64,000 nucleotides of DNA from Stutzerimonas stutzeri (GTDB taxonomy: Bacteria; Pseudomonadota; Gammaproteobacteria; Pseudomonadales; Pseudomonadaceae), in the NCBI RefSeq assembly GCF_000590475.1, contig NZ_CP007441.1, positions 2,176,660-2,240,659 of the forward strand. The letters run 5' to 3'. Under the pieces are notes generated by a model. It made no database searches. It was not told the DNA's origin and saw only the letters and a list, made by a program, of their open reading frames with translations. This document shows positions 1 to 9,811 of this stretch, piece by piece. The stretch's first letter is position 1, and every line of letters begins with the position of its first letter. The translations under genes and the position numbers were made by a program.

Positions 1-621
1 CACACGCTGATCAAGCTCGGCTACGCCACCACAGATGGCCGTACCTATTCGCTATTGCCCAAGGTGCTGACGCTCGGCCATGCTTATCTGTCCTCGACGC
101 CGCTGGCGGTCACGGCACAGCCGATCCTCGATCGCCTCAGCGATCAACTCCACGAAGCCTGTTCGATGGCGACCCTGGAGGGCGACGAGGTGCTTTATGT
201 GGCGCGCTCAGCCACACCGCAGCGCTTGATCTCTGTCGATCTCAGCGTGGGCAGCCGGCTGCCGGCTTATTGCACTTCCATGGGGCGCATATTGCTGGCC
301 GCGCTGGACGATGCGGCGCTGGACGATTATCTGGAACATGCCAATCTGCAGATCAAGACAAGCCGCACGCTGCACACGCCGGAGGCCATCCGAGCGTCCA
401 TCGAGGACATTCGGCAGCAGGGTTGGGTGATCATCGATCAAGAACTGGAAGTAGGTCTGCGTTCGCTGGCCGTGCCGCTGAAGGATTCCGCCGGCCAGGT
501 GCTGGCTGCGCTGAATGTCGGCACTCATGCCAGCCGGGTAACCAAGCAGGAACTGGAAACGCGCTTCCTACCGGTCTTGCTGGAAGCGAGCAAGGAATTG
601 AGTACCCGACTGTTTCATTGA
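1..621 (+). CDS. pcaR: IclR-family regulator PcaR (5' truncated by window)
   Basis: The open frame enters from the window edge, so the N-terminal winged helix-turn-helix is mostly outside; about 206 residues remain. What is visible is the IclR effector-binding domain (DEVLYVARS, YCTSMGRILLA, QGWVIIDQELEVGLRSLAVPL, ALNVGTHASRVT). PcaR activates the beta-ketoadipate genes with beta-ketoadipate as inducer. The assignment rests on this fold plus position directly upstream of pcaIJF, with an exact copy of the PcaR operator in between. It ends 169 bp before pcaI on the same strand. Confidence is high for family and good for identity. Confidence 0.88.
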   Translation, partial: HTLIKLGYATTDGRTYSLLPKVLTLGHAYLSSTPLAVTAQPILDRLSDQLHEACSMATLEGDEVLYVARSATPQRLISVDLSVGSRLPAYCTSMGRILLAALDDAALDDYLEHANLQIKTSRTLHTPEAIRASIEDIRQQGWVIIDQELEVGLRSLAVPLKDSAGQVLAALNVGTHASRVTKQELETRFLPVLLEASKELSTRLFH

Positions 622-683
622 GCGAGCCCCTGACTACGGGTCGCAAGTAGTGAGAGGGCATGTTCGGATAGCTCGGATGTTGT

Positions 684-719
684 GTTCGATAATCGCACGA
701 TGATTCGATTATCGGATTG
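684..719 (+). promoter_or_regulatory. PcaR operator upstream of pcaI
   Basis: Positions 684-698 read GTTCGATAATCGCAC, which matches the 15-bp PcaR recognition sequence I recall from the Pseudomonas putida pcaIJ promoter. A degenerate copy (TTCGATTATCGGATTG) follows at 704-719 and a further half site (GTTCGATG) near 730. Repeated sites about two helical turns apart fit an IclR regulator binding over -35 and -10. The start point of transcription cannot be fixed by eye. Confidence 0.8.
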
Positions 720-790
720 TTCTATGGCCGTTCGATGTTTAGTGTTTGCCTCATACGCGGATTCGTTCGCTATTGACATCAATACGAGAC

Positions 791-1654
791 ATGACCATGG
801 CCGAGCTCCTCCCTCTAAACGAGGCGATCGATCGCTTCGTCAGCAACGGTGATACCGTCGCTCTTGAAGGCTTCACCCATCTGATTCCCACTGCTGCCGC
901 GCACGAAATCATCCGTCAGAACAAAAAGGACCTGACCCTGGTCCGGATGACGCCCGACCTCGTCTATGACCTGCTGATCGGCGCCGGATGCGCGACAAAG
1001 CTGGTGTTCTCCTGGGGCGGTAATCCCGGTGTCGGCTCGCTGCATCGTCTGCGCGACGCGGTGGAGAAGCAATGGCCACAGCCATTGGAGATCGAAGAAC
1101 ACAGCCATGCCGACTTGGCCAACGCCTACGTTGCCGGTGCCTCCGGCCTGCCGTTCGCGGTGCTGCGTGCTTACCTCGGATCCGACCTGCCGAAGGTCAA
1201 CCCGATGATCAAGTTCATCGAGTGCCCCTTTACCGGGGAAAAGCTCGCGGCGGTGCCCAGCGTGCGTCCGGATGTCACGGTGATTCACGCACAGAAGGCC
1301 GATCGCAAGGGCAACGTGCTGATTGCAGGGATCCTCGGCGTGCAGAAGGAGGCGGCTCTGGCGGCCAAACGTTGCATCGTCACCGTCGAAGAAATCGTCG
1401 ACGATTTGCAGGCACCGATGAATGCCTGCGTGCTGCCGACCTGGGCCCTGAGCGCCGTTTGCCTGGTGCCGGGCGGCGCACATCCGTCCTATTCGCATGG
1501 TTATTACGAGCGCGACAACCGCTTCTATCAGCTGTGGGATCCGATCGCCCGGGACCGCGACACCTTCACCGCCTGGGTCGACGAATTCATTCGCGGCACC
1601 GAGAACTTTGAAGCATTCCAGGCCAAGCTGGCCGCGCAGCAGGGGGCCAAGTGA
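791..1654 (+). CDS. pcaI: 3-oxoadipate CoA-transferase subunit A
   Basis: Alpha subunit of the class I CoA-transferase that moves CoA from succinyl-CoA to 3-oxoadipate, the penultimate step of aromatic degradation through the beta-ketoadipate pathway. Visible family features are the N-terminal GDTVALEGFTHLIPTAAAHEIIRQ segment, the FSWGGNPGVGSLHR glycine-rich loop and VIHAQKADRKGNV. The start at 791 (MTMAELLPL) is preferred over an upstream TTG at 746 because the family begins near MAELLP; ATG 797 is equally possible. The stop overlaps the pcaJ start (TGATG), so the subunits are translationally coupled. It is a glutaconate-CoA-transferase-like (long) PcaI. Confidence 0.92.
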   Translation: MTMAELLPLNEAIDRFVSNGDTVALEGFTHLIPTAAAHEIIRQNKKDLTLVRMTPDLVYDLLIGAGCATKLVFSWGGNPGVGSLHRLRDAVEKQWPQPLEIEEHSHADLANAYVAGASGLPFAVLRAYLGSDLPKVNPMIKFIECPFTGEKLAAVPSVRPDVTVIHAQKADRKGNVLIAGILGVQKEAALAAKRCIVTVEEIVDDLQAPMNACVLPTWALSAVCLVPGGAHPSYSHGYYERDNRFYQLWDPIARDRDTFTAWVDEFIRGTENFEAFQAKLAAQQGAK

Positions 1655-2429
1655 TGGACTATTCGACCAACGAAATGATGACCGTGGCCGCCTCCCGCCG
1701 CCTGGGCGATGGCAGCGTCTGCTTCGTCGGCATCGGCCTGCCGTCCAAGGCGGCCAACCTGGCGCGCCTGACCCATGCACCGGATGTGGTGCTGATTTAC
1801 GAATCCGGACCCATTGGCGCCAAACCGTCAGTGCTGCCTTTATCCATTGGCGATGGCGAGCTCGCCGAAACCGCCGACACGGTAGTGCCGACTGGCGAGA
1901 TCTTCCGCTACTGGCTGCAGGGCGGTCGCATCGACGTGGGTTTCCTCGGTGCTGCGCAAGTCGATAAGTACGGCAACATCAACACCACGGTGATCGGCGA
2001 CTATCACCAACCGAAAGTTCGCTTGCCAGGGGCGGGCGGGGCGCCGGAAATTGCCGGGTCGGCCAAGCAGGTGCTGATTATTCTCAAGCAGTCGCACCGC
2101 ACCTTCGTCGACAAGCTGGCGTTCATCACCTCGGTCGGCTTTGGTGAGGGCGGTGACCACCGCAAGCAGCTCGGCCTGCCAGGCAATGGGCCGGTGGGCA
2201 TCATTACCGACCTGTGCATCATGGAGCCGGAAACCGGGTCCAACGAATTCGTGGTGACCTCGCTGCACCCGGGCGTGACCCGCGCGCAGGTGACCGAGAA
2301 CACTGGCTGGGCCATCCGTTTCGCCGACACCTTGAGCGAAACAGCAGCGCCCACCGAGACTGAACTGGAGGCTCTGCGCGCGCTGGAAGCCCGCACGGCC
2401 GCCGCCCACGGACAATCTGGAGGTGACGA

Positions 2430-2433
<4 letters not shown>
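1654..2433 (+). CDS. pcaJ: 3-oxoadipate CoA-transferase subunit B
   Basis: Beta subunit of 3-oxoadipate CoA-transferase, about 259 residues. It carries the catalytic glutamate in the IYESGPIGAKPS motif (E50) and the glycine-rich CFVGIGLPSKAANLA segment expected of this family; PcaI and PcaJ together form the enzyme. The ATG at 1654 shares its A with the pcaI TGA, and the gene ends in a GTGA overlap with pcaF, so pcaI-J-F form a tightly coupled operon. Nothing is missing from the protein. Confidence 0.93.
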
Positions 2434-3635
<1,202 letters not shown>

Positions 3636-3644
3636 CCCGCTGCG

Positions 3645-3674
3645 CGTAGATGGTGGGCTGAAGCCCACCCTACG
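3645..3674. repeat. REP-like palindrome, copy 1
   Basis: A near-perfect hairpin with the core GGTGGGCTGAAGCCCACC at 3652-3669, extended by CGTAG/CTACG arms at both ends. It lies 10 bp after the pcaF stop. An inverted copy of the core is at 3786-3803. This looks like the short extragenic palindromes common in Pseudomonas genomes. A role in transcript end stability or termination is inference. Confidence 0.8.
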
Positions 3675-3785
3675 CCAGCGCCCACTCACTGACCCTTTGC
3701 TTGGCCAAGTTGAGCTGTAGCGGCACGCCGCCAGTCAAACTAGGCAGCTTCCACGCATTGTGGCGGCTCACTGCCGCTCTAGCAG

Positions 3786-3803
3786 GGTGGGCTTCAGCCC
3801 ACC
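3786..3803. repeat. REP-like palindrome, copy 2 (inverted)
   Basis: GGTGGGCTTCAGCCCACC, the exact reverse complement of the core at 3652-3669, sits between pcaF and pcaD. The flanking GGGTGGGC/CACCCTAC arms are also partly shared. The two copies in opposite orientation enclose about 110 bp with no convincing gene, an arrangement typical of paired REP units. Confidence 0.75.
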
Positions 3804-3886
3804 GTGAACTTGTCACGGCAGTCGTCAGCCCATCGTCTTTAGCTCGTTTGCGGCTACTGTTAGATCAACATTCAAGAGAGCTTCCT

Positions 3887-4675
3887 ATGCCCAGCGTAAA
3901 ACTCGCCGATGGCGAACTGAATTACCGTTTCGATGGCCCAGCCGACGCGCCGGTGCTGGTGCTGTCTAATTCGCTCGGGACCACGCTCGAAATGTGGGAC
4001 TCGCAGGTGCCGGCTTTCAGCGAACACTTTCGGGTATTGCGCTATGACACACGCGGGCACGGCGGCTCAACCGTTACGCCGGGGCCATACAGCATCGAGC
4101 AGCTCGGTCGTGACGTGCTGGGGTTGGTAGATGCGCTGGGAATCGACCGCTTCGCCTTTTGCGGTCTGTCCATGGGCGGGCTGATCGGTCAGTGGCTTGG
4201 GATCAACGCGGGCGAGCGGCTGATACGGCTGGTGGTCTGCAATACCGGCGCGAAGATCGGCACCGACGAGGTATGGAACGAACGTATCGACACCGTGCTG
4301 AAAGGTGGTGAGCAGGCCATGCGCGACATGCGTGATGCCTCCATCGCACGCTGGTTCACGCCGGCCTTCGCCGGGCGTGAGCCGGTCCAGACCCATCGTC
4401 TCACTCAGATGATCGCCAGCACCTCGCCGGCCGGCTACGCGGCCAATTGCGCGGCGGTGCGGGACGCCGACTATAGTGACCAGCTCGGCGCGATCAAGCT
4501 TCCCACGCTGATCGTCTGTGGCGGCCAGGATCCTGTCACCACACCCGAGCACGGACGCTTCATCCAGGACCGTATCGCCGACGCCGAGTTGGTGGAGCTC
4601 GAGGCGGCGCACCTGTCCAACGTCGAGGCTGACGACGATTTCACCCAGCGCGTACTGGCTTTTCTCCGCGGCTGA
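3887..4675 (+). CDS. pcaD: 3-oxoadipate enol-lactonase
   Basis: 262-residue alpha/beta hydrolase that opens beta-ketoadipate enol-lactone to beta-ketoadipate, the first step common to the catechol and protocatechuate branches. The nucleophile is S95 in CGLSMGG, the acid D215 in CGGQDPVT and the base H242 in AAHLSNVE; the RYDTRGHGGS oxyanion-side motif is also present. The ATG at 3887 is preceded by AAGAGAG and matches the family N-terminus; the upstream in-frame extension runs through a REP and is unlikely to be translated. pcaB and pcaC do not accompany it. Confidence 0.93.
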   Translation: MPSVKLADGELNYRFDGPADAPVLVLSNSLGTTLEMWDSQVPAFSEHFRVLRYDTRGHGGSTVTPGPYSIEQLGRDVLGLVDALGIDRFAFCGLSMGGLIGQWLGINAGERLIRLVVCNTGAKIGTDEVWNERIDTVLKGGEQAMRDMRDASIARWFTPAFAGREPVQTHRLTQMIASTSPAGYAANCAAVRDADYSDQLGAIKLPTLIVCGGQDPVTTPEHGRFIQDRIADAELVELEAAHLSNVEADDDFTQRVLAFLRG

Positions 4676-4686
4676 TCCAATGAAAA

Positions 4687-4707
4687 ACCGGGCCACAACG
4701 GCCCGGT
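4687..4707 (-). terminator. intrinsic terminator of the vanished porin gene
   Basis: An 8-bp perfect stem (ACCGGGCC/GGCCCGGT) with a 5-nt loop is followed on the minus strand by TTTTTCA. The U-tract is present only on the minus strand, so it terminates leftward transcription. It lies 42 bp beyond the stop codon of the OprD remnant and fits as that gene's terminator, left behind after loss of the gene body. The GC stem may also slow transcription leaving pcaD. Confidence 0.75.
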
Positions 4708-4748
4708 AAAGATCAATGAGGAGAGGTGCGGTGTCTACAGCCCTGTTG

Positions 4749-4914
4749 TTACCAGCGCGCCAAGGTGTAGCTGAGGATCAGGCGGGTTTCGTTCAGATCG
4801 GCGCCAAAGTTGCTGCGCACCGTAGCGTTGCGCACCTTCATGCCGAAGTTCTTCAGCGTACCGTTCTGCACCACATACGCAATAAGGGTGTCGCGCTCCC
4901 ACTCAGCAGTCACA
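4749..4914 (-). pseudogene. 3' remnant of an OprD-family outer-membrane porin
   Basis: Reading the minus strand gives about 52 residues ending in a TAA at 4749: EWERDTLIAYVVQ, then LKNFGMKVRNATVRSNF, then NETRLILSYTLARW. This is the typical last beta-strands and terminal aromatic residue of OprD/BenF-type substrate-specific porins (usually about 420 residues). Upstream the reading frame drifts into AT-rich sequence without homology (KKKH) and no start or signal peptide is found. Porins of this family often accompany pca or benzoate genes, so this is probably a deleted aromatic-acid porin. Confidence 0.8.
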
Positions 4915-5127
4915 TGTTTTTTCTTATTAGCTAAGATTGTCCGCCGGGTTGGGCATGTTCAGAACGGCGGAATCATCGATGTCCAGACGACGCTGCCGTC
5001 AGCCGGGCGGGAGTTTCCGTGGTCGCGCCGACATCGGCTCGACTACGGCGTAGGTTTAATGGGACACAATCCCTAAAGCTGCACGGATGGCACGCTCGCA
5101 GCTGATGGATCACTCCCATCCGACGGT
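4915..5127. other. intergenic, no gene recognised
   Basis: Sequence between the porin remnant and the esterase stop codon. It is locally AT-rich at the remnant junction (about 4915-4935) and otherwise ordinary. I see no convincing coding frame, repeat or terminator. It probably marks the deletion scar. Confidence 0.5.
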
Positions 5128-6855
5128 TCAGTGCCGGCCTTTCTGACTTTTCACGCAGACAAAGCTCGAGGCGTCGTTTACATCGCCGCGGCTCTTGTAC
5201 TTCGGCCAGGCGGGATACTCGCAGAGTGGCCGGGTACGGCCAGGCACGGCGACGGTATCGGTGACGATCTGCCGCTTGGGCGCGATGCCCCGTTCGACCC
5301 AGTTCTCCAGTGCCGTCAACGAATCCCAGGCAGCGTTGAATACCGTGCTGGCGGCGTGGGCGTAGCCGGGGATCTCGTAATAGCGCATGAATCGTCGGGT
5401 CTGTCCGACGCCCATGTCACGTTGAACGCGCCGGTAGTACTCGGCGGTGGCGCGGGTGCTGACCAACTGATCCGAGGTGCCGTGAGCCATTAGAATCTTT
5501 CCGCCATGGGCGACGAAGTCCGACAGGTCCGTCTGGTTGACGTCCTGGCGAAGCGACAGGGCGTCGACCCGCGCCCGCCATGGACCGAGGTTGGCTGGAT
5601 CCAACGTCAGCGAATTGAACGCCGGATTGCGGGTCACGAAGTAACGCACCCACTCATCCCAGAAGCCTGAATGGTAGGGCGCGCCTTCGGCGAAACCCGT
5701 GCCGTGCACCGGCATCGGATAATCAGGTTGCAAGGTATTCAACCCCAGCCGATTGACCACCAGTTGCAGGCCCTCACCGGGGCGGCCCAGATCCGTGCCC
5801 CAGGTATTGAAGCCTGGGTAGCCGCGCTCGCCGCTGGCCAACGGTTGGCTGAAGCGGATCGGCGTATCGAAGACTTTCAAGGCGTTGATCTGAGCATCGG
5901 ACAGGCAGCTATCGCCAGTATCGACGCCAGCAGGGCAGCGTAATGGACGGCCGTTCAGTTTGGCTTTCGCCGGATCGAACCGAGCGTTGCATGCCGCTTG
6001 ATTGCTGATCACCCGGTCCAGGGCGCCATCCAGTTTGTCGCAGGCCTGCATGGCTGACTCCAGCAATGCGGAGCGCTTTGCCAGGCTGGGAAACGCGCCG
6101 GGGGCAGCCAGCGCGCGGGTAACGCGACCGAACTGCAGGTCCAGCGCCGCCGCGTTGTAGGCGGGGTAGAGGACGATTGCCCCGTTGAAATCCTTCGGCC
6201 ATTGCTGCACCACCGCGAGAGCCTCCCGACCGCCAGTGGAGCCGCCGGCGAAATAGCTGCGCACCGGGTGCTGGCCGTAACGCTGTTCGATCAGGTAGAT
6301 CGCGGTATCACGCGTTTTCTTCAGCGCGTCATGGGCGTAGTTGGCCAGCGCTTCTTCGTTCCAGGCGAAATCACCGGGACTGATCGGGTTGGCCACATGG
6401 CCCGAGTCGCTGCCGAATACGGCATAGCCGCGGCCCAGCGGCGTCGGTTGGTTTGCAGGCCCGGCCGGAACGTTGCCGACAACGTTGGGAACGGTGCCGT
6501 TGTAGCCGCCACCGCCATACATCATCGCTTTGCTGTTCCACTGTTCGGGTAGTGCGATGCGCATCTTGATGGTTGGCGCGCTCGGGTCGACCGGGGCGAT
6601 TTCCACGTTCAGGTCGCAATACGGGCCGAATGTCTGCGGTGCGGTACCGCCGCCTGGTACCGAGGTTGCGGATATCACCCTGGCGCCCGATGTAGGCAGA
6701 GCAATCACTGCGGCGGGAACCCTAGCTGCGGACAACTCGCTGCAGCCGGCGGCAAATGTAGATTTTGCAATTGCCAGCGCCAGCAAGGCCGGTATCGCCA
6801 GCAGTAGACGCGACGACCCGGCGCGGCGTGCGCGGGTTGCACGGGGTGCTTTCAT
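5128..6855 (-). CDS. secreted tannase/feruloyl esterase family protein
   Basis: 575 residues with a clear signal peptide: basic N-terminus, hydrophobic stretch at about 16-30, cleavage near STFAA-GC. The mature part is a tannase/feruloyl-esterase-family alpha/beta hydrolase with the nucleophile S206 in AGGSTGGRE, a GGGGYNG segment near 113 and several cysteines expected to form disulphides. Such enzymes split ester bonds of plant phenolics outside the cytoplasm and release hydroxycinnamates or gallate; the substrate is not predictable here. The start at 6855 has AAGGAAG upstream. Its position beside pca genes suggests supply of aromatic acids. Confidence 0.82.
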   Translation of the reverse strand: MKAPRATRARRAGSSRLLLAIPALLALAIAKSTFAAGCSELSAARVPAAVIALPTSGARVISATSVPGGGTAPQTFGPYCDLNVEIAPVDPSAPTIKMRIALPEQWNSKAMMYGGGGYNGTVPNVVGNVPAGPANQPTPLGRGYAVFGSDSGHVANPISPGDFAWNEEALANYAHDALKKTRDTAIYLIEQRYGQHPVRSYFAGGSTGGREALAVVQQWPKDFNGAIVLYPAYNAAALDLQFGRVTRALAAPGAFPSLAKRSALLESAMQACDKLDGALDRVISNQAACNARFDPAKAKLNGRPLRCPAGVDTGDSCLSDAQINALKVFDTPIRFSQPLASGERGYPGFNTWGTDLGRPGEGLQLVVNRLGLNTLQPDYPMPVHGTGFAEGAPYHSGFWDEWVRYFVTRNPAFNSLTLDPANLGPWRARVDALSLRQDVNQTDLSDFVAHGGKILMAHGTSDQLVSTRATAEYYRRVQRDMGVGQTRRFMRYYEIPGYAHAASTVFNAAWDSLTALENWVERGIAPKRQIVTDTVAVPGRTRPLCEYPAWPKYKSRGDVNDASSFVCVKSQKGRH

Positions 6856-7376
6856 GAGGGCTTCCTTCTTCTTGTTGTTGTCGTGCCCCGCGGCAGACGC
6901 CACGAGGCGAGTGCGCCCGGGCGACGGATACGGCAGCGGCCAGGCGTATCGGATAGAGCCAAAGCCGTGCCAGGCGCAACTGTCGCGGCTCGACTCCCGA
7001 TAATCGGTCGCTGCACCCTGGCGCGCCGCTCTAGCGCCACAACCTAAGGGTAGATGGGTTTACGTCGGCGCGACGGCCGTCCAGCGGAGGCGATATAAAT
7101 GGGAAAAATGCCGGGCCGGCTGGACATGATGTCCAGCGACTCGGACACCGACAGACGGTGAGGTCCGGTGCAAATAATCCCTCATTGGCGAGTGACGGTT
7201 GCTCTAGGGCGCGACGTCTGATGCTACAAGCGCTGGAACGCCGCTTCGTTGGCTTTAGTTCGAACGGATCTGACGAACGAGGCGGCTATGCCCAAACACA
7301 TGGCTATACTTTTTCGCATGCGTTATCAGCCGCTAGCGCCCCGCCGATTACCCTTAACAAAGAGCCCACCGGCCCC
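6856..7376. other. divergent intergenic region
   Basis: About 520 bp between the divergently transcribed esterase and antiporter genes. The only distinct structure is the odd perfect palindrome at 7119-7137, listed separately. Reading frames that extend the antiporter upstream of 7377 lack family similarity and a good ribosome site, so I treat this as non-coding. Confidence 0.5.
7119..7137. promoter_or_regulatory. 19-bp perfect palindrome, candidate operator
   Basis: GCTGGACAT-G-ATGTCCAGC is a perfect 9+1+9 inverted repeat in the esterase-antiporter intergenic region, about 265 bp from the esterase start and 240 bp from the antiporter start. Size and symmetry fit a dimeric regulator. No cognate regulator is adjacent, so the target and binding protein are unknown. 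Confidence 0.45.
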
Positions 7377-9017
7377 ATGGAAACGCTTTACCTGATTTTC
7401 TTGCTGTTGCTTGCGGTAGGTGCAAGCCGCGTTCTGGCCAATGTCGTACCTCTACCACTGCCGATCCTCCAGATCATCATGGGCAGTGTGCTGGCGCTTC
7501 CGCCGTTCGGCATGGGGGTCGAGCTACAACCTGAAATTTTCATGCTGCTGTTCATTCCGCCGTTGCTGTTCTACGACGGCTGGAAAATTCCCAAGCGCGA
7601 ATTCACCGAGCACAGCGCGGAAATGACTGCCATGTCGCTGTTGCTCGTGCTGATCATCCTGGTCGTGGTCGGTTACTTCATCCACTGGCTGTTGCCCGCT
7701 ATTCCGCTCGGTGCAAGCTTCGCGCTGGCGGCCATTCTGTCGCCAACCGATGCGCTGGCGGTGATCGCCATTGCCCAGGGCAGACTCCCACGGCATATGG
7801 CGCACCAGCTCGAAGGCGAGGCGATGATGAATGACGCCACCGGCCTGGTGTCCTTCAAGTTCGCGCTGGCTGCGGCGATCACCGGCTCGTTCTCGATGGT
7901 CAGTGTGACGGGCGAGTTTTTCGTCATCGCCCTCGGCGGGCTGGCCATCGGTGCCGGCCTGAGTTGGGCGGTCGGTAAGGCCAAGCAGTGGATGACGGCG
8001 CGTGACCTGTTCGATCCCTCGACCTACGTGGTGATGATCCTGCTGCTGCCCTTTGCCGCGTTTTTCCTCGCTGAGCATGCGGGGATGTCCGGCATTCTCT
8101 CGGCGGTGGCGGCGGGGATGATACAGAGCCGCATCGACATGCTGCCGGTGAAGACCAGCACGCGCATTCTCAACCGCAGCATCTGGGAGATGCTCGATTT
8201 CAGCTTTAACGGCTTGGTCTTCCTGCTGTTGGGGCTGCAATTCCCACGCATCGTCGAGCGCGTTTGGGAGGCCGCTGGACATGAAACCTACCGCATGCCG
8301 ATGCTGATATTCAGCGCGCTGGCCATCATGGCGCTGTTGCTGGTGATCCGGTTCATGTTCGTCTTCGCCTACCACTGGGGGGAAGCGCGTGTGCTTCGTC
8401 TGCTCGGCAAGACGGTGCAGCCCAAGCCGCTTCCCTTGTTTTCCGCGCTGAGCGCAGTGGCGGGTGTGCGTGGGGCGATCACCCTTGCCGGCGTGCTGTC
8501 GATTCCGCTGATGATCGGCGACACCCCGTTCCCGGGCCGCGATCTGATGATCTTCCTCGCCGCGGCGGTGATCATCCTGTCGTTGCTGGTGGGTGCTCTG
8601 GGGATTCCGTTTTTTCTAAAGAAGCTGCCTAGCAACGACGTCGAAGAGCACCGGGAGGAGCTGAAGAAGGCTCGCCGGACAGCCGCCCAGGCAGCAGTCA
8701 GCTGGCTGGAAAACTGGAAGCAGGCCAACCCCGTCGATGATCCTGACCAGGTGCTGCTTCGTAGCGAAGTGACGGCACGGGTGACCGAGTCCTACCGCAA
8801 GGACATCGAAGCCTTGATGGATCACCACGAGCGAACCAACCAGGCCCGCGAGACGATGGCCCTGGAGCGCGATATCCGCATGCAGGCCATCGGGGTGCAG
8901 CGCAAGGAGCTCTACCGGATGCGCAAACGCTACGTCATTGACGAGCAGATGCTGCAAACACTGCTACGTGAACTGGACTACGAGGAAGCAGCGCTCGGTT
9001 CGGGGGAACCCGTCTAG
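7377..9017 (+). CDS. CPA1-family Na+(K+)/H+ antiporter
   Basis: 546-residue inner-membrane protein with roughly 12 hydrophobic segments over residues 1-420 and a charged cytoplasmic tail of about 110 residues rich in Lys, Glu and Arg. Family signatures are LFYDGWKIP, ILSPTDALAVIAIA (T124-D125) and the ion-binding EGEAMMNDATG (N152-D153). It exchanges cations for protons for pH and salt homeostasis; cation preference cannot be read. I start at ATG 7377 (METLYLIF), where the first transmembrane segment begins. The end overlaps the convergent gene at 9014 by 4 bp. Confidence 0.88.
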   Translation: METLYLIFLLLLAVGASRVLANVVPLPLPILQIIMGSVLALPPFGMGVELQPEIFMLLFIPPLLFYDGWKIPKREFTEHSAEMTAMSLLLVLIILVVVGYFIHWLLPAIPLGASFALAAILSPTDALAVIAIAQGRLPRHMAHQLEGEAMMNDATGLVSFKFALAAAITGSFSMVSVTGEFFVIALGGLAIGAGLSWAVGKAKQWMTARDLFDPSTYVVMILLLPFAAFFLAEHAGMSGILSAVAAGMIQSRIDMLPVKTSTRILNRSIWEMLDFSFNGLVFLLLGLQFPRIVERVWEAAGHETYRMPMLIFSALAIMALLLVIRFMFVFAYHWGEARVLRLLGKTVQPKPLPLFSALSAVAGVRGAITLAGVLSIPLMIGDTPFPGRDLMIFLAAAVIILSLLVGALGIPFFLKKLPSNDVEEHREELKKARRTAAQAAVSWLENWKQANPVDDPDQVLLRSEVTARVTESYRKDIEALMDHHERTNQARETMALERDIRMQAIGVQRKELYRMRKRYVIDEQMLQTLLRELDYEEAALGSGEPV

Positions 9018-9430
9018 CGCCCCGCCAGATCCTGGTGCGGCTCGGGTTCGAGCACAGCGATGGTATGGTCGCTGTGCTTGAACGACACCAGTTGGGCCAG
9101 CCAGACCTGCAGCACGGACGAGTTGGACATCCGACTGCGCATCGCGACGGTCAGGATCTCGCGAGCGATGGTTACCATTGCGCCCTTGCTGCCGAGAAAA
9201 TGCCAGTTGAACCAACCGTCGCCATATGTGAGTGGCGTTTTCTGTCCGGGGGGCAGCGGAATGTAGACCTTGACCGACAGGTCGAACAGCACTTCCGGCT
9301 TGGAAATGATCAGCAACTTTACGTCCGCCACCTTGCTCAACCAGTAGCGATGATCGAAGCGACCTCCAGTCAGCTCCGCAGACTGGCTCAGGGCATCGTT
9401 GATCAGCGCTCGATTATCGATGAGTTGCAC
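9014..9430 (-). CDS. hypothetical protein, about 138 residues
   Basis: Not recognised. The protein is soluble and mixed alpha/beta, with no signal peptide or membrane segment. Features visible are a RFDHRYWLSKVADVKLLIISKPEVLFDLSVKVYIPL core and the aromatic-rich YGDGWFNWHFLGSKG. The GTG start at 9430 (VQLIDNRAL) has GCGGAG upstream; extension to 9553 gives an Arg/Ser-rich segment unlike the rest. Convergent with and overlapping the antiporter by 4 bp. Confidence 0.55.
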   Translation of the reverse strand: MQLIDNRALINDALSQSAELTGGRFDHRYWLSKVADVKLLIISKPEVLFDLSVKVYIPLPPGQKTPLTYGDGWFNWHFLGSKGAMVTIAREILTVAMRSRMSNSSVLQVWLAQLVSFKHSDHTIAVLEPEPHQDLAGR

Positions 9431-9811
9431 GGTGTGGCTCCGCTTGCAGATGGGCGATACCGACCTTGGCACCCGCCGCGATGAACGGGGCAGGGTGAAG
9501 AGCCGGCTGACTGATGCCGCGAGACGTACCGAAAGATACGTTTCGCCTGGCATGCCGGGTTATCGGTAGATCGTCGCTTTTGTTTAGCCCGTCCGAGTCG
9601 GTCCCCACCACAAAAACGACGTGGCCCTGATGAGGTCGGCTACGAAGGTCCATCGGCGCTGGCCCTTGCCTTCCGCCGGAAGACGGGTGCCAGTCCTCGG
9701 GAATGGCAGGCCGCAGCGAGTGCGTGATAGCGCGTCCTATCGCTCGGCGATTAGACAATGTTGACGATGATCTTGGCTGGGCCGCGCCCGCCACCGTGTG
9801 GGGGATTGAAG
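9431..9811. other. divergent intergenic region, no feature identified
   Basis: About 380 bp between the minus-strand hypothetical gene and the plus-strand cyclotransferase-like gene. Only a weak ACGTA/TACGT inverted repeat near 9523-9541 was noticed. Open frames here have no recognisable product or ribosome site. Confidence 0.4.

Noticed and set aside
746..790. TTG-initiated N-terminal extension of pcaI
   Set aside because: The added residues (MPHTRIRSLLTSIRD) have no family similarity and overlap the operator/promoter region; ATG 791 or 797 fits the known start.
815..1780. Long minus-strand frame opposite pcaI/pcaJ
   Set aside because: Arg/Gly/His-rich antisense shadow of real genes in GC-rich DNA, with no recognisable domain.
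3701..3886. 62-codon N-terminal extension of pcaD
   Set aside because: It runs through a REP palindrome and lacks similarity; a good ribosome site stands before ATG 3887.
4716..5076. Plus-strand frames across the porin remnant
   Set aside because: The minus strand gives an unmistakable OprD C-terminus; the plus-strand frames are its shadow.
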